DNA from: Allacma fusca
Taxonomy: Eukaryota > Arthropoda > Collembola > Symphypleona > Sminthuridae
Direction of reading: 5' to 3'
DNA length: 64,000 bases
NCBI GenBank assembly: GCA_947179485.1
Contig: OX359246.1
Coordinates: 15,252,001-15,316,000, forward strand
The notes below the pieces were generated by a model. It saw only the letters and a program-made list of their open reading frames with translations. It was not told the DNA's origin and searched no databases. The translations under genes were made by a program, and so were the position numbers. Below, in pieces: positions 1 through 11,900 of the stretch (the first letter of the stretch is position 1; the number at the start of each line of letters is the position of its first letter).

Positions 1-840
1 GGACTGTCTACTCAAGAATGAATCAAAGAAGAGGGGAAAAAAACAAACCAATTATTCCTTGCGATTGCGATTAGTAATTATATGTCGTTCTTTTTTCAGG
101 GTGTGGTGCCGACGCAAGCATGTAGTACCTTTTCAGCACACACACATCTCCAGAGACAGCCAGACAACAAAGTAAATCACAACTCTCCGCAAAGATAAAA
201 CCTTCAACTCATCCTCCAATTTTTCTCATGTACACAATCCCAAGTTTACACAGTTCTTGTCAAACCCTAAGACATTGCTACCCAACGGATTTCCCAATTC
301 ACCCTTATTTGCCCCCTTTAAAAGGAATTAAACCCTACGGGAACACATGGACTATAGCTGCACATGCTTATATTGCCTCTGGACGTTCAAATCCTCAGAA
401 ATTGTGCAAAACGTTTGACAATCGATTCTAAAAGTAATTGTGAATTTACTTCGACCCGCAATTCCCTTTTGAGCTGGTCCAAAGATTCGGCGCGTTAAAA
501 TTTTTCAGTGAGTGCGGATAAATTTGCAGCAAAATTTGTGGGGGTTGTGAATCAATTGAGGCCATAAACTCGGGAAAATTTTGTGGTTTAGAAATAATGT
601 TAATCGAAAATTTTGTGTAGGAAAGATTTTTGTTAAAATGGGTGGAAAGATTTTTGTCAAAATGGGTGGAAAAATTTTGACAGGCTTGAAATTATTCTAG
701 GATTGTGATAATCCCCCTCCGTTTGGACTTTTTATTAAATATGAAAGGAAAAGGTGGGACGTTTGACAATTTTCGGAAATTCCATATACTTTATATTGGC
801 CCCTTTCTCAGTGAGATCCAATTTGGGACCACATAGGAGC
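1..840. other. non-coding flank upstream of the zinc-finger block
   Basis: I see no gene here. The short frame at 228-431 has no coding character. A possible splice acceptor (tttctcag) ends near 811, so the zinc-finger frame that follows could be the last exon of a larger gene whose earlier exons lie before the window. An imperfect direct repeat built on 'aaaatgggtggaaa' occurs near 636-675. Confidence 0.5.
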
Positions 841-1389
841 ATGGCGTATCAAAAGGCAAGCCATCCCACAGGGAAGTTCCTTTACAGTTGTAACCATTGC
901 AATTACACAACTGCCCGGAAGGACAATATTATCTCACATGGGAGGACCCACACGGGTGAGAAACCCTTCAAATGTAAACAATGCTCCTACGCCGCCGCCC
1001 AGAAGAGCATGGTGAAGTTGCATGAGAGGACTCATACGAAGGAGAAACCGTTCAAATGTGATTTTTGCCCTTACTCCACTGCCCAGGATGGTCATCTCAA
1101 ACGGCACTTGATCTCTCACACAGGACTCGTGATTCATAGTTGTAGATTTTGCTCCTACCTTACCTCAAGGCCGGAGAATCTCAAACGACATGAGGCCAGT
1201 CATACGGGGGAGAAAAAATTCAAGTGCAAGTACTGCCCTTATACCTCTGCTCAGAAGAGGGTGGTCAAGATCCATGAGAGAGTCCATACGGGGGAGAAAC
1301 CCCATGAGTGTCATTTGTGCCCTTATTCTACAGGGCATGGATCAAATCTAAGGCGACATTTGAAAACCCATACGTACGGCCCCATTTAA
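841..1389 (+). CDS. C2H2 zinc-finger protein, six fingers
   Basis: Six consecutive C2H2 fingers fill nearly the whole 182-residue product. Each has the C-x2-C-x12-H-x3-H pattern. The linkers are TGEKPFKC, TKEKPFKC, TGLVIHSC, TGEKKFKC and TGEKPHEC, so most are the canonical TGEKP type of DNA-binding poly-finger proteins. All fingers carry the C-P/S-Y-S/T-x-A/G style of the short polydactyl fingers common in arthropods. The first true ATG in frame is at 841; the open frame extends upstream to about 754 without another ATG. No effector domain (BTB, ZAD, KRAB) is present, so this may be the terminal exon of a longer gene. The likely role is sequence-specific nuclear DNA binding. The target and the orthologue cannot be named. 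Confidence 0.8.
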   Translation: MAYQKASHPTGKFLYSCNHCNYTTARKDNIISHGRTHTGEKPFKCKQCSYAAAQKSMVKLHERTHTKEKPFKCDFCPYSTAQDGHLKRHLISHTGLVIHSCRFCSYLTSRPENLKRHEASHTGEKKFKCKYCPYTSAQKRVVKIHERVHTGEKPHECHLCPYSTGHGSNLRRHLKTHTYGPI

Positions 1390-1599
1390 AATTTGACTGA
1401 ATTTGTTTGTATGGAGCTCCTTAGTCAATCTCAATTTCCTAGGATATTTTTGGTATGATTTCATATCTATGGAAATAATATTAATAATTTCATTTATCAA
1501 TGTTTTATTTCTCTCTCTCAAAGTTTTTCTTGTATTTTTTTGTAGAGCTATGGGGCTTTAAAATCGTACTTAAATGCAGCGTTATCCCTAGTCATTTTG

Positions 1600-1605
1600 A
1601 ATAAA
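1600..1605 (+). terminator. poly(A) signal of the zinc-finger gene
   Basis: An AATAAA hexamer lies 211 bases after the zinc-finger stop codon, in AT-rich 3' sequence. The spacing suits a short 3' UTR. The evidence is position only. Confidence 0.45.
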
Positions 1606-4600
1606 GTTTCCCCCAAAATTTACTACAAATCATTTCTTTCTGCTAGACCCTACTCATCAATACTCATTTATTTGCATAAATATGCTGATTCTCATGTTGG
1701 AGGGGGAAATATTTGCTACTATTAAATATTTACAGAGGTTTTTTCCTTCTTGCAAATTTTTATATTACAATGCATTTATTACTGGAATGCTGAGAACTCA
1801 CTATGCAGTGATAGTAGTACACCCTTTGAGTGCATTGTCTCTATACAGGGTCAAAAATAGTTGGACACGCAGATTTTTACCACAATGCTAATTCCTCTCC
1901 TTTTATAAATGCCTAACATAGACAATTACACTACAAATTGAGGGGTCTAATTTCCCTCCTCGCTACGGGCATGATTATTGTCATGGGCAGAGTTCAGTGT
2001 ACCATGAATAATTTTGCACATTTGGAAATTATACACCTTTGGAAGAACAATTCTTACCATAAGCTGTGACCGCCCCTGTCTGGGCTACTGTATGAAAAAA
2101 CAGACGTGTTTTCCTTCTCCAGGGTTCGTAGTTCGTACTATACGTTCAAGTAAACCCAGATCTCTCCCTCTGTCTCGGCACACTTGACCCATGTAGTATA
2201 TTTACACGTGTAAATTAAAAACATTTTTACAGACAAAAATCCCTACCCTATATAGACACACAGATATACTTACAACTAGTAGGTAGAGGAATTATTGAAG
2301 ACAAGAGGCAAACTAGTTTTTACTCCCCGCGCCATAGCCATGTATTTCCATTAGAATTTACAAATAAATGAAATAATTGCACGTCTCAGACAATTATTTG
2401 TAAAGAGGGCATGATTTGGAATGACAACATGATTTTAGCTCTGGGATAAAAAAATCAGTATGAAATATATATATTTGTTGTATTTACATATTATGTACCT
2501 GGACTCGTACATACGTCAATGTACCCAGTTAATATGTACATGCTTCAGATGTCACGGTACCTGTAATTAAATTCCTAAGAAATAAAAAACAATCCTCCAC
2601 ATAGGTCTGTATAGTTTTAATTAAGTCCTTGACTCCAATGGATATAAAAATATGCTGGATTTCTAATAGTTTTTTCCTTATAGTTCTAATAGCATATATA
2701 TGTGCCTTTCCAAGGATCAAGGGCTAGTACAAAAATAAACATGAGAGTCTCCTTGGGTTCGGAGTCAGGAAGGTTATCTTCTGGAAATTGTAAGTATTTA
2801 AAAAGGATAAGTGAACATTTTCCCTTTTACTTCGAGCAAAGTTTCCAAAGATGACAAATGAGCCGTCAGGGATTTTTCTGCAGGGAAATTTTGCGCAGTA
2901 GATTAACGAGTTCAATTTTTATATGTAATTACATACAATGTGCATTTTAGAACTAGAACCTTTCTGGAATATTTCCATTGAAATTATCCTTAGTAATTAT
3001 AAATCATATTAATAACTTTTAAAAAAAATGTGCTCAATTTCCCAGAGCCAGCATTAACTGTTGGACACCAATGGATTAATTTATAGTTCCATCTCAAAGT
3101 AATCACTTGCAGTAATGGAGTTAATTAAGGGGGAGTACACTTCTATGTCACAATTAGAGCAGGCGTAATTAGAATTGGCTCAGATATAGGGACAGCTCTT
3201 GTAGGGAGAAAAATTAATGCATTAATTAGCAGTTAGCCCTTATGATCTTTACATTATGAGGACATTATTATCTCCCAGTGAGATTATTGCACAGTCTCTG
3301 GAATATCTGTATAAATTTATCTGTATGTTTGTAAGCATGTATGTATATGCACACGGGTTCGAACTGGATAGCCTTATCAATAAGAGTAGCAGAAAATGTT
3401 ACAAGTCAATAATTCATCTCAAATAATTATATGACAAGCATTTAGAGTAATTCAGCAAAACGTATAATAAAGATTAATTGCTTCGTCTCCCCTGTAGTCA
3501 GTCATCCCAATGGGACTTCAAAAGGTCTTATTGTAAGGCGTGAATAATTTGTAAGTGAGCAAAACAAATTAAATTTCGATGCACCTCCAACGGATCTTAA
3601 TAATTGTGCTGAGGTACATATATATAATAATGGATTTTGTCTGCAGAAGTAAAGTTAATGAAAACATTGTCACGGACTAAATTTTTTTACGGTAAGCTTC
3701 ATTTAGGGGTATTCGTTTGTACCAAAACTGTGCATCATTTCCCTGCAGACACAGAAACGTAAAGGACAAATTTATGAGCGATTAAAAATCCTCCCGTGCA
3801 GAGAACTGTGAATGTCATTTGTGCATAATTATTCACATACTTAAATAAATACAGACACTCCTTAAAATTGAAACCAGGCTTGCAAATACTGGGCTTTAAA
3901 ATTAGAAAAGGCATGGGAACAAATGTCCCATTTGCATGGGAAATTGTAATGCTGACTCGGAAAAATTTTAACGGGTCATTAATCGCCCATAAAACACGAT
4001 AACTCCTTGCACATTTTTTGTGAGGGAGGAATTTGAGGAGTGGTCTCAACAAGGGCTCCTTGCAAATTTAGCTTATCATTTTAAAGAGCTCTTTTCCAGG
4101 CTATTGAGTTGCAATTGCAGGCAGCTGCACATTTTGAAGATTCTATCCTTCCTCAAAGCTGTAACTTTGCTACTATGATTTACGGGCTGAATATTTTTCC
4201 TTTACGACAATATCTGCACGTCTCGAATGTACTGTATATAGTTACTCATGGAGGAAGATTTCCTCGGGTGGAATAATTATTGTGCATGTTTTGAAGCCCC
4301 ATTTGTACATTTTGTCTCTTCTGCACGTACACATAATTACATATGTATATGCACATTTGTAAATATGTAACATGAGTAATCACTTTATGAACCATAAATT
4401 AGTTCAAGAAGATTAAACTTGCTTGCGTAAAAACAAACTGAATAATATGTATTGGGTTTAGCTTATTCTTAGAATTTTTTTTATAACTTTGACAGCAATT
4501 TTTTATAGATTTTATTGTAAATGGAACAAAATTTTTGAACTTGTCAACTTTACCAGGATTTCTGTGTTCAAAATCTGAGCAAGCCAAAATTTGAGGGCAT

Positions 4601-5266
4601 GAATTGAATTAATCCTTACAAGCTTCAAACTTTGCAACACAAATTTGATCGCAAATATATATTAAGGTCTATTTTTTCCCCTATATTTTAAGGGTCAATT
4701 ATTTATTGGGCTAGATGCAAATGTTATACTACTCTGTTCAGTATTTTTTACTGCAAATTTAAAAAACAAAACACTTACATACATCTTCTTACGACTTGAA
4801 AATAAAATAAGCGAAATACAGCTTTTAAACTTACGGATTGGCCCAAAATAAATGAATAAAATAAGAGTAATAAATGAATGACGCATGTTGTGACTATTCT
4901 CCGTAATAACCCGTGTCATGGCTCTATCTGGAAAAACAATGATAAATTTCTTATTACGATTTCAACCTTCCTGTGAATTTTTTATCTCCCATTCTTCATT
5001 GGCAAACAATCAATCTACTAAAATGAAAACCATTGAATGAACCCATTCAACCGATGCATGTTTTTACTTATACGTCTCCATATAATTACATTAACAGAAG
5101 CCGGTTTGTAGGAAATGAAATACTTAGCCTCAATCACTTTCTTCAACTCAACGGGAAAATCATCTTGTAACTTTACATATTGAAGATTATTTAAAAAAAA
5201 AACAAAAACAAAACTAGGAAGTATTTTTGAATTGACATTGGAGCTATTTTGGAGAAAAACCTGGAG
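1606..5266. other. 3.6 kb without a recognisable gene
   Basis: This is AT-rich single-copy-looking sequence. The open frames in it (for example 2529-2720, 2724-2915, 3735-4052 and 4695-4919, all minus) have no recognisable domain, biased composition and no partner exons. Short runs such as 'tgtacatatgt' recur around 2250-2530 and 4310-4375. I see no inverted repeats with target duplications here. Confidence 0.4.
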
Positions 5267-6423
5267 ATGGATACCAAGCAGCGAATTGTTTACTTTGTGT
5301 TAGTAGCATTTCTCATTCTTCACAGTGCTTCTCCCGCCAATGGAAACTCCGCAAAAAGATGTACAAATTGTACATGCCCACGGAATATCTGGCGAGTTTG
5401 TTCCACTGATGGCAGAATGTACAGCAACAGTTGCCTTTTGGACTGTGATCGGATATGTGATCCAAGTAAGTGGCAGGAATGCTATTTGAACCTGGAATTT
5501 TTTGGGCTGCTTGCAGTCAACTAGATCTAAAAGAATTCGGTTATTAAGATATTTCCCGTGATACTGCAATTTAATTCACACAGCAAATGAAATAACAGGT
5601 ACAAAACTCTTGGCTCTCCTGTGAAGCTAAATAAACATTTAGACGCAATTCTCGAGTTAAGAATCAATTATACATACATTATAGAGTGCACTGTCGCTAT
5701 AGGAGACTCCCATGTAAGAGATTTTTTTATATGGACAAAATTGAACATCCATTCCTGTTGATTGTTCTCCTTTTCAGTAGGTGCAGATCCAATTTTTATT
5801 GCAGCAAAATTCATGAATTCCGAACAGGGGTGCCCGTGTAGAGGTAGCGAATTATGTGTTTATAGAAAATGTGCCTCAGGGTTTATTACACTATTGGAGT
5901 CTATTCTCGGTTTAGGAGATGCTCTTGCAAATTTATTTTCTCTACAGGGATAAAAATATGCTTTTGTACATGGCATTACCAAAAAGAAGATTCCTCAAAA
6001 TTTTGACGGTCAAAAATAAATTATTGCTTGAATTTTTACAAAGATGCCATTTACTCTTTCTGACAACTAGCTCAAGGGTGGTTTTAAAGTTTAAGATTTA
6101 ATCAAAATTTGAAGGATATCATCTTTAGAATATGAAATTACACAATAAATTACATTTCGTTCCTCGATAGGTGCTAATGTTCCATATCACTAGTCTAATT
6201 AACAGTAATTTAGATAAATATGTATTTTGAGCTTTTAAATTTAATAGTAGCGTTAATTCCTATGTATTCACATATATACAGGTAGTTTAACGCTAGTAAT
6301 GTTTTTTAATAAAATCTAATTATTATTATTATAGATTCCATAAAAACTATTTGAGATTACTATTATATTTATTTTACAGGCGTCAAGTTAGCCGAAGGCA
6401 AGAAGCCACCTTGCAAAAGCTGA
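5267..6423 (+). CDS. secreted Kazal-type protease inhibitor-like protein, two exons
   Basis: Exon 1 is 5267-5465 (donor gtaagt) and exon 2 is 6380-6423 (acceptor attttacag). The phases match and give 80 residues. A signal peptide occupies about residues 1-26 (basic start MDTKQR, then a hydrophobic run, then SPANG). The rest is one Kazal-like domain with eight cysteines: C-x2-C-x-C-x7-C-x10-C-x3-C-x3-C-x13-C. It contains the family core VCSTDGRMYSNSC and the typical C-terminal end PSVKLAEGKKPPC, supplied only by exon 2. An ATG at 5249 would add six residues ahead of the signal peptide and is less likely. Kazal proteins block serine proteases through the loop after the second or third Cys; which residue is P1 here is not certain. 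A second possible terminal exon (about 5778-5953) is treated under findings. Confidence 0.75.
5778..5953 (+). CDS. possible alternative last exon of the Kazal gene
   Basis: An acceptor (ccttttcag) at 5777 opens a frame that joins exon 1 of the Kazal gene in phase and runs to a TAA at 5951-5953. It would replace the normal Kazal ending by about 58 residues with the cysteine pattern GCPCRGSELCVYRKC and a hydrophobic tail. It could be an alternative 3' exon, or an internal exon that is skipped. The 6380 exon fits the Kazal family better. Confidence 0.3.
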
Positions 6424-6651
6424 TGATATCCATGCAAATCAAGATTTACATGAACGCATCTTGGATAAAATAACATGCAATATTTATAGGCGTTTATCAA
6501 ACAATATATAAAAGCATTCTTATTAGTTCACAACATTTATAAATTATACGCATATACTTTTATAGGGACAAGTAATCATTCTAAAAGTACAGCCTTACAG
6601 TCCATGTAATGATTTTTCATGAAGTAATCATGATATGAATATTTTGAAGGA

Positions 6652-6657
6652 AATAAA
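6652..6657 (+). terminator. candidate poly(A) signal of the Kazal gene
   Basis: An AATAAA lies about 230 bases after the exon-2 stop codon. Other A/T-rich hexamers are nearby, so this is a suggestion only. Confidence 0.3.
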
Positions 6658-6774
6658 TACCAAGTTGATATGCGGTTTACATTTATTTTGTAAGAATTTT
6701 TCGTTTTTTGAATTATGAAGCAGATATACCATGGAGGCGATGGAGATATTGCAGGTAAACTTTACACGTAGATA

Positions 6775-7941
6775 CATCAAAGGTGTACAACTGATACAGC
6801 CTAGCTTACATCCTTCCTACATTTAAAATGTGGACCAAGCCTACAAATATATAATCAATTTTATACAACATCCTCTCTATATGAGGATGCCCTAGCCTAT
6901 GTATAAGCCTACATTTTTCGGTAAAATAGCTTCATTTATTCTAGACCCTTTCCCAGAGGTGTGGAAAATACATGAAATTTATTGTTAGAAAACAAATTTA
7001 TTTACGGAATTTATATTCGCGTCACTAATATGTATTGCTAACTTTATATCCATCACATGCATTAAATTTGATGTATTTATGCAATTTGGTTTTAAGTAAA
7101 TACTTCAAACCAGCAAAAAAATCAATAATTGTTTCAAACGGTTTCAAATTACTACTTTTACCTTCAAAATATTTATTTCGACATGTGTTACAGGAGACTT
7201 TGACAGTTGCCCAAGATATGCATTTTAAAATTATATTCATAGAATACGAATTTATAGAAATACGTTATAAAAACTTTACAAGATAGATAATTACAAAATA
7301 CCACCATGTTGATCTTCAAAATACAAAATACAATAGCAATTCTGGCACTGACAAACTACGAAATACAAAATACCTTAAACATTTACAGCGAGAAAAAAAA
7401 TACAAAACACGAAATGGATTTCAAACACAATATTTCAAAATAATCCACCCCTCTGTTCTTTCCGTATATCTCAACTTACCCTTTTTAAATTTGAATTGTG
7501 CTCAAACTCGAATTACCACTCAAATGGTTGAGTTTCCACTGTTGTGATGGTTTAGAACTCTAAACGGTGAGGTTTCCAGCACAAATCAATGCGAAACCGC
7601 AAGAACCTTTGACCCCTGATATGCACCAATACCCATAAAATGCGGAAGTACCAGGCGAGGATTGTATTTTTATTTGAACTGTCCTAAATTTCTTTAAATG
7701 AACATGCCATTCTTTAGTAGGCTACAAATATACCTATAATTCTCCGGCGGCTGAGCGTACCTATTTTGTAGGCTCTAGGTTTTAGCGTATTTTCCTGCCC
7801 TTATTTTTCTTACAAGCCTCAACAAATTCCTTGCACCCTAGCCTGCCAATAGCCAGCAAATATCCTACCAATAGCCAAAAAACAGCCCACAAATAGCCGA
7901 CAAATAGACCTTACATGTAGAACAGGCGTACACCTTTGATG
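6775..7941. mobile_element. hAT-like inverted-repeat element, GCCTA/TAGCC motif family
   Basis: The two ends form a 14-bp perfect inverted repeat (CATCAAAGGTGTAC). Many copies of TAGCC on the right and its complement GCCTA (AGCCTAC) on the left crowd the ends. An exact 8-bp target duplication is not visible: the flanks match 6 of 8 if the ends are shifted by one base. It has no coding capacity, and a second element is nested inside it. I infer a non-autonomous DNA transposon; superfamily assignment is tentative. Confidence 0.55.
6954..7455. mobile_element. nested hAT-like MITE, AAATACAAAATAC motif family
   Basis: The element is 502 bp with ends CAGAGGTGTGGA and CAGAGGGGTGGA (11 of 12 match in inverted orientation). 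The flanks CCCTTTCC and TTCTTTCC match at 6 of 8 bases, suggesting a decayed 8-bp duplication. The right half is packed with 'aaatacaaaatac'. The same kind of end (CAGAGGTGTGGAAAATACAT) occurs on the other strand near 62150, so the family is repeated. It sits inside the 6775-7941 element. Confidence 0.55.
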
Positions 7942-8183
7942 CAAATACCATACCATGTTTTCCGGAGCCTAAAGTATTTAACGCAGTAGGCTTACATTAT
8001 CTGCTTTAAAAATTCTTCTATGTTTTGCTACAAAATAATAATATAATAAATGACATTTTTTTAAATACTTAAAATTGTGCAAAAATTCTAACGCCAGACT
8101 TGGGACCCAATCCTGTCCTCTGACAATTACAGGTGGTAGTTACTGTTCGTACAGGAATAATATAATAATAAACAAAATATTTC

Positions 8184-8240
<57 letters not shown>

Positions 8241-8984
8241 CTCTTTGGGATTTTAAATTATATATTTTTGGAGCAACCATTTTTCCATTCCGCCCCTTCA
8301 AAAAAGGTCATTTTGGAAAAGTTAGCAGAGATTGTGGAACGAAGTCACCCCTGCTATGTGCTCTGCGGTCAGGGAATATCTTTAACATAAAGATTCGACT
8401 TGGAAAACTTACTACAGTAGAATTTTGAATTATTGACAAACTTTTCAAATAATTGTGACACCCTTAAAAATCACAGGTTCAAAGAATCTACAATTTTTTC
8501 CACCCCTGTAATATTTCATCCTCACAATGAGACCGGGTTACTACGACAATGCGGCAGCACCGGGATACGAGGCATGAAACATTATACGGACCCTGGCACT
8601 TCCCATTTTCGGAGTTACTCCAATCCAGCCAATGACAACACTTTAACTCAAGAAACGTTGAAAGTCAAGTTTAGCGCGTGGATAAAAAAATGTTTTAAGG
8701 AGCGCGGGATCAGACTCCGAGACGTATCGGAACATCAATCATGTATCATTTGCTTTGTTGTTCTTCGTCATTTTTCTTGGAAAAATCGTTGAATAAATAT
8801 TTCGTAACAGCTTCACAGAACCTGCGATTCTAATATTCAGAATTCGGATAATTACTGTTAATTCTGATGGTGAGCCAATACATAAATTCATTTGAAGGAA
8901 CAACGGGAAGCATTACGAACACTCTTATTAATCTGCTCAAGAATAATTAAGGAACAAAACCTTTTTTCCCAGCGCATATATGTA
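7942..8984. other. intergenic region upstream of polymerase alpha copy 1
   Basis: It holds the CT microsatellite and an open frame at 8433-8792 with no recognisable domain. The promoter of the first polymerase alpha copy should lie here, but I cannot point to a core promoter element. Confidence 0.35.
8187..8238 (+). repeat. (CT)26 microsatellite
   Basis: A perfect CT dinucleotide run of 52 bases, about 750 bp upstream of the first coding exon of polymerase alpha copy 1. Confidence 0.95.
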
Positions 8985-11900
8985 ATGGAAGGTAAAGAAC
9001 TAATAATTTTATTTTTTTATTATTTAGCCTGATCTTATCGTAATTTTTTTTATTACAGAATGTATTGTGTTGTGTTTGTGCATTTAATTGTGATTGAATG
9101 CATTTCTCATTAGTTGGGGACATTGTTATACTTTTGTATAAAAAATATGAATATACAAGTTTAAGCCAAAGTATAGGAAATCATTAATTTAATATTTGAG
9201 AAAAGTGATGAGGATGTTTTTAAAAGTTAAGGAAATTCCAGGAAATGATATAATGAGGATTAATTAATTACGAGAACAGATGATCCAAACTCCTCCCGGA
9301 GTCGTCCCTCCAGGGCTGATATTTCTGGACGGAATGCCGCTGTAGAAAGATTAAAGAATTTGCGGGGTCAGAAGAACAAGTATGAGGTCACGGAGATGCA
9401 GAACGTGTATGACATTGTGGATGAGAGGGAGTACTCGAAAAAGATCAATGACCGGCAGAGGGATGATTGGATCATTGATGATAATGGTAAAATTTGATTG
9501 GGGGGTTTCAATTTAATTAGATTATTTTGTATGGGGTGTTTTAATGCGTGTTACGTAAGTATAGGTGAATAAGAAGGTTTTGTGAAACTGTTCATAGTTC
9601 TGTTTGGGGCAGAGATGCGCAGCCTTCGAAGGCTAGCCTTCCAAGAAGGCTTCCTTGAAGGCGGAAAGGTAACTTTCTTAACGTTGCAGAAGGAATGGAA
9701 GGATGGGGATACTTTTTTCTGAAGGCTGAAGGAAGCCTTCACAAAAACTAGCAATGAAGGATTGTGAAGGAAGGCTTCCTAAATATTAGCCCTCTAAGGC
9801 CGTGAAGGCTTCCAGGTACACGACATATCTATAACGTGTAAGCATAGCATATGAAACGACGTTTTGCTGCTCGCGCAACAATGCAGCCAATTCGTGAACT
9901 CACAACTGACAATGTGTGCCCGCTCTCTTCACTGCACTGAATCCTGCTGGTGCAAAAAGTTTTTAAGCGGGTTGTAGTTTAAAATTGAAGGAAGGCTATT
10001 TTTAAAAAGAAGGCTGAAGGCAAAAACGAGTGTAAATATTTCGGAAGGAAGGGTGAAGGAAGGCAGATTTTTTAGAGGGCTTCATTCTAGGATATGTTGA
10101 AGGGGAAATTTTTACTGAATTTTCGCCTTCGAAGGCTTGAAGGAAGGCTATTTGTTTTGCGCATCTCTGGTTTGGGGTATTCCAAGCGAACGGCAAAAGT
10201 AACGCCCATCTGTGGGTGACGGGGTCCCAAAGGTAGAAAGTCTGTTTCGAGAAGTTTAAGCAGTACATCTCCGACATTTATGAGCTGATTTTGATGAATG
10301 AATCATGTCCGTCCGGAACAGATGAAGGGTACTTAGCATAAACTAGACAAGTGGCTGTGAGCCCCCTACCAAGGACTAGGAACAGTTTTACAAATACTTG
10401 TTGTTTGTTTTTTATCTTATTTGTCTGCACTTTACTCGCTCTTTTATTTAGTTTGGGGAAATTTCGACTGTTATATTTTATGTTTGTTTATTTTCAACAG
10501 GATCTGGGTATGTAGAGGATGGTCGGGAAATATTTGACGAGGATATGGAAGACGCGGAAGAAGCTGCCCGACGCAAACGGAAGGTCAGACATTCTAAACG
10601 GGATAAAGACGATGCCCAGATGAGTAAGGAAAGTAATCCGGCTAACTTCCAATCCGTTCGGGATATACTATCGAATATGCCTCAAAAGAGGAAACGAGCG
10701 AAGATGACCTCATCTGCTGGTCCATCCGTTGATCAGGAAACCCTCCTCTCTGATCTGATGCTTGAGCTGAAAAATGATACAAAAACTGGTCCTTCTACTA
10801 GCACTGAAAAACTCATCAAAAAAATTGCGACTCCGCAATTAGAACCTTTGAAGATGGAGCCTAAAAAGGCTCCATCAGTTGTCATCAAGCCGGGGTTGAA
10901 TTTTTTCACGCCACCTGTGAGCTATGCTAACAAAAAAACTGTAAGTAATCGTCGTCGTATTTTTACCAACCATTTCCTTCTATTCGGGGGGAGGGATTTT
11001 AATTCAGCATTTTTTGAGTAATTACATCTAAATGATCGAAGGAAGCGAAGTCTACATTTTATAAACTGGTATTTCAATCTAAAATTAAAGCTAAAGAATT
11101 AAATTTTATTTACCCAATTTCAGGAGTACTCAAGACCCTCTACCTCGACATACCAGTTTTCAAAACAGACAGAAAATTCATCAGCTAATTTATTCGTTAA
11201 CTTGGATGATGATGTAAGTTGGTTGATTTGTATTTGAAATGAGTGTACTGTTTAATTAAATACTTCTAAATCCCGAGGACCAACCTATATGCGGACAATT
11301 AAATTTGGTTATTGTAATAAGTAATTTATTAAACTGATATAATGTATGTAATAGATTGTTCATTTTTTCTTCTTTTCATTGTTTTAGTTCAATGACAGTT
11401 TGGATTTTGAGGAGCCTTTAGAACTACCCAGGGAGCCGCAGTCAGGCAGAAGGACGAACTCAACTTCTAAAGTTATGAGTGACTTTCAGCGGAACGTTTT
11501 ATCTACTCCAGTAACTGATGCTGATGTGGTCATTAAGGTGCATAATTTACACATATATAATATATATATACTGTTTGGATGTGGCCAAACACGTGCACAT
11601 TGTCTGGGCAGGATATTAGTTGTTCTTTTTTGTATTATCTGGAGTTCCTAGTTTTACATATAATTTTCATCACAAAATTGCTGCAGTGCAAAAAAAACAA
11701 TTGACAAAAATTTTACCGTAATTAAATGCAGTTATTTTAAAAATGAGCTTCTGTCCAACGACAACACATTTGAATTATTTTTATAGACTGAACTCGGCGT
11801 TCCAATTAAGGCTGAACATGTGGAGGAAGATATGAGTATGTACATGGATGAATCAGCTTTTGAAGGAGATATGGTATGGTACTTTCGTGTCAACTGTGAT

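Noticed and set aside
3735-4052. 105-codon minus-strand frame
   Set aside because: No recognisable domain, no partner exons, and composition like the surrounding AT-rich DNA.
8433-8792. 119-codon frame upstream of polymerase alpha copy 1
   Set aside because: No domain or splice context, and no counterpart before copy 2.
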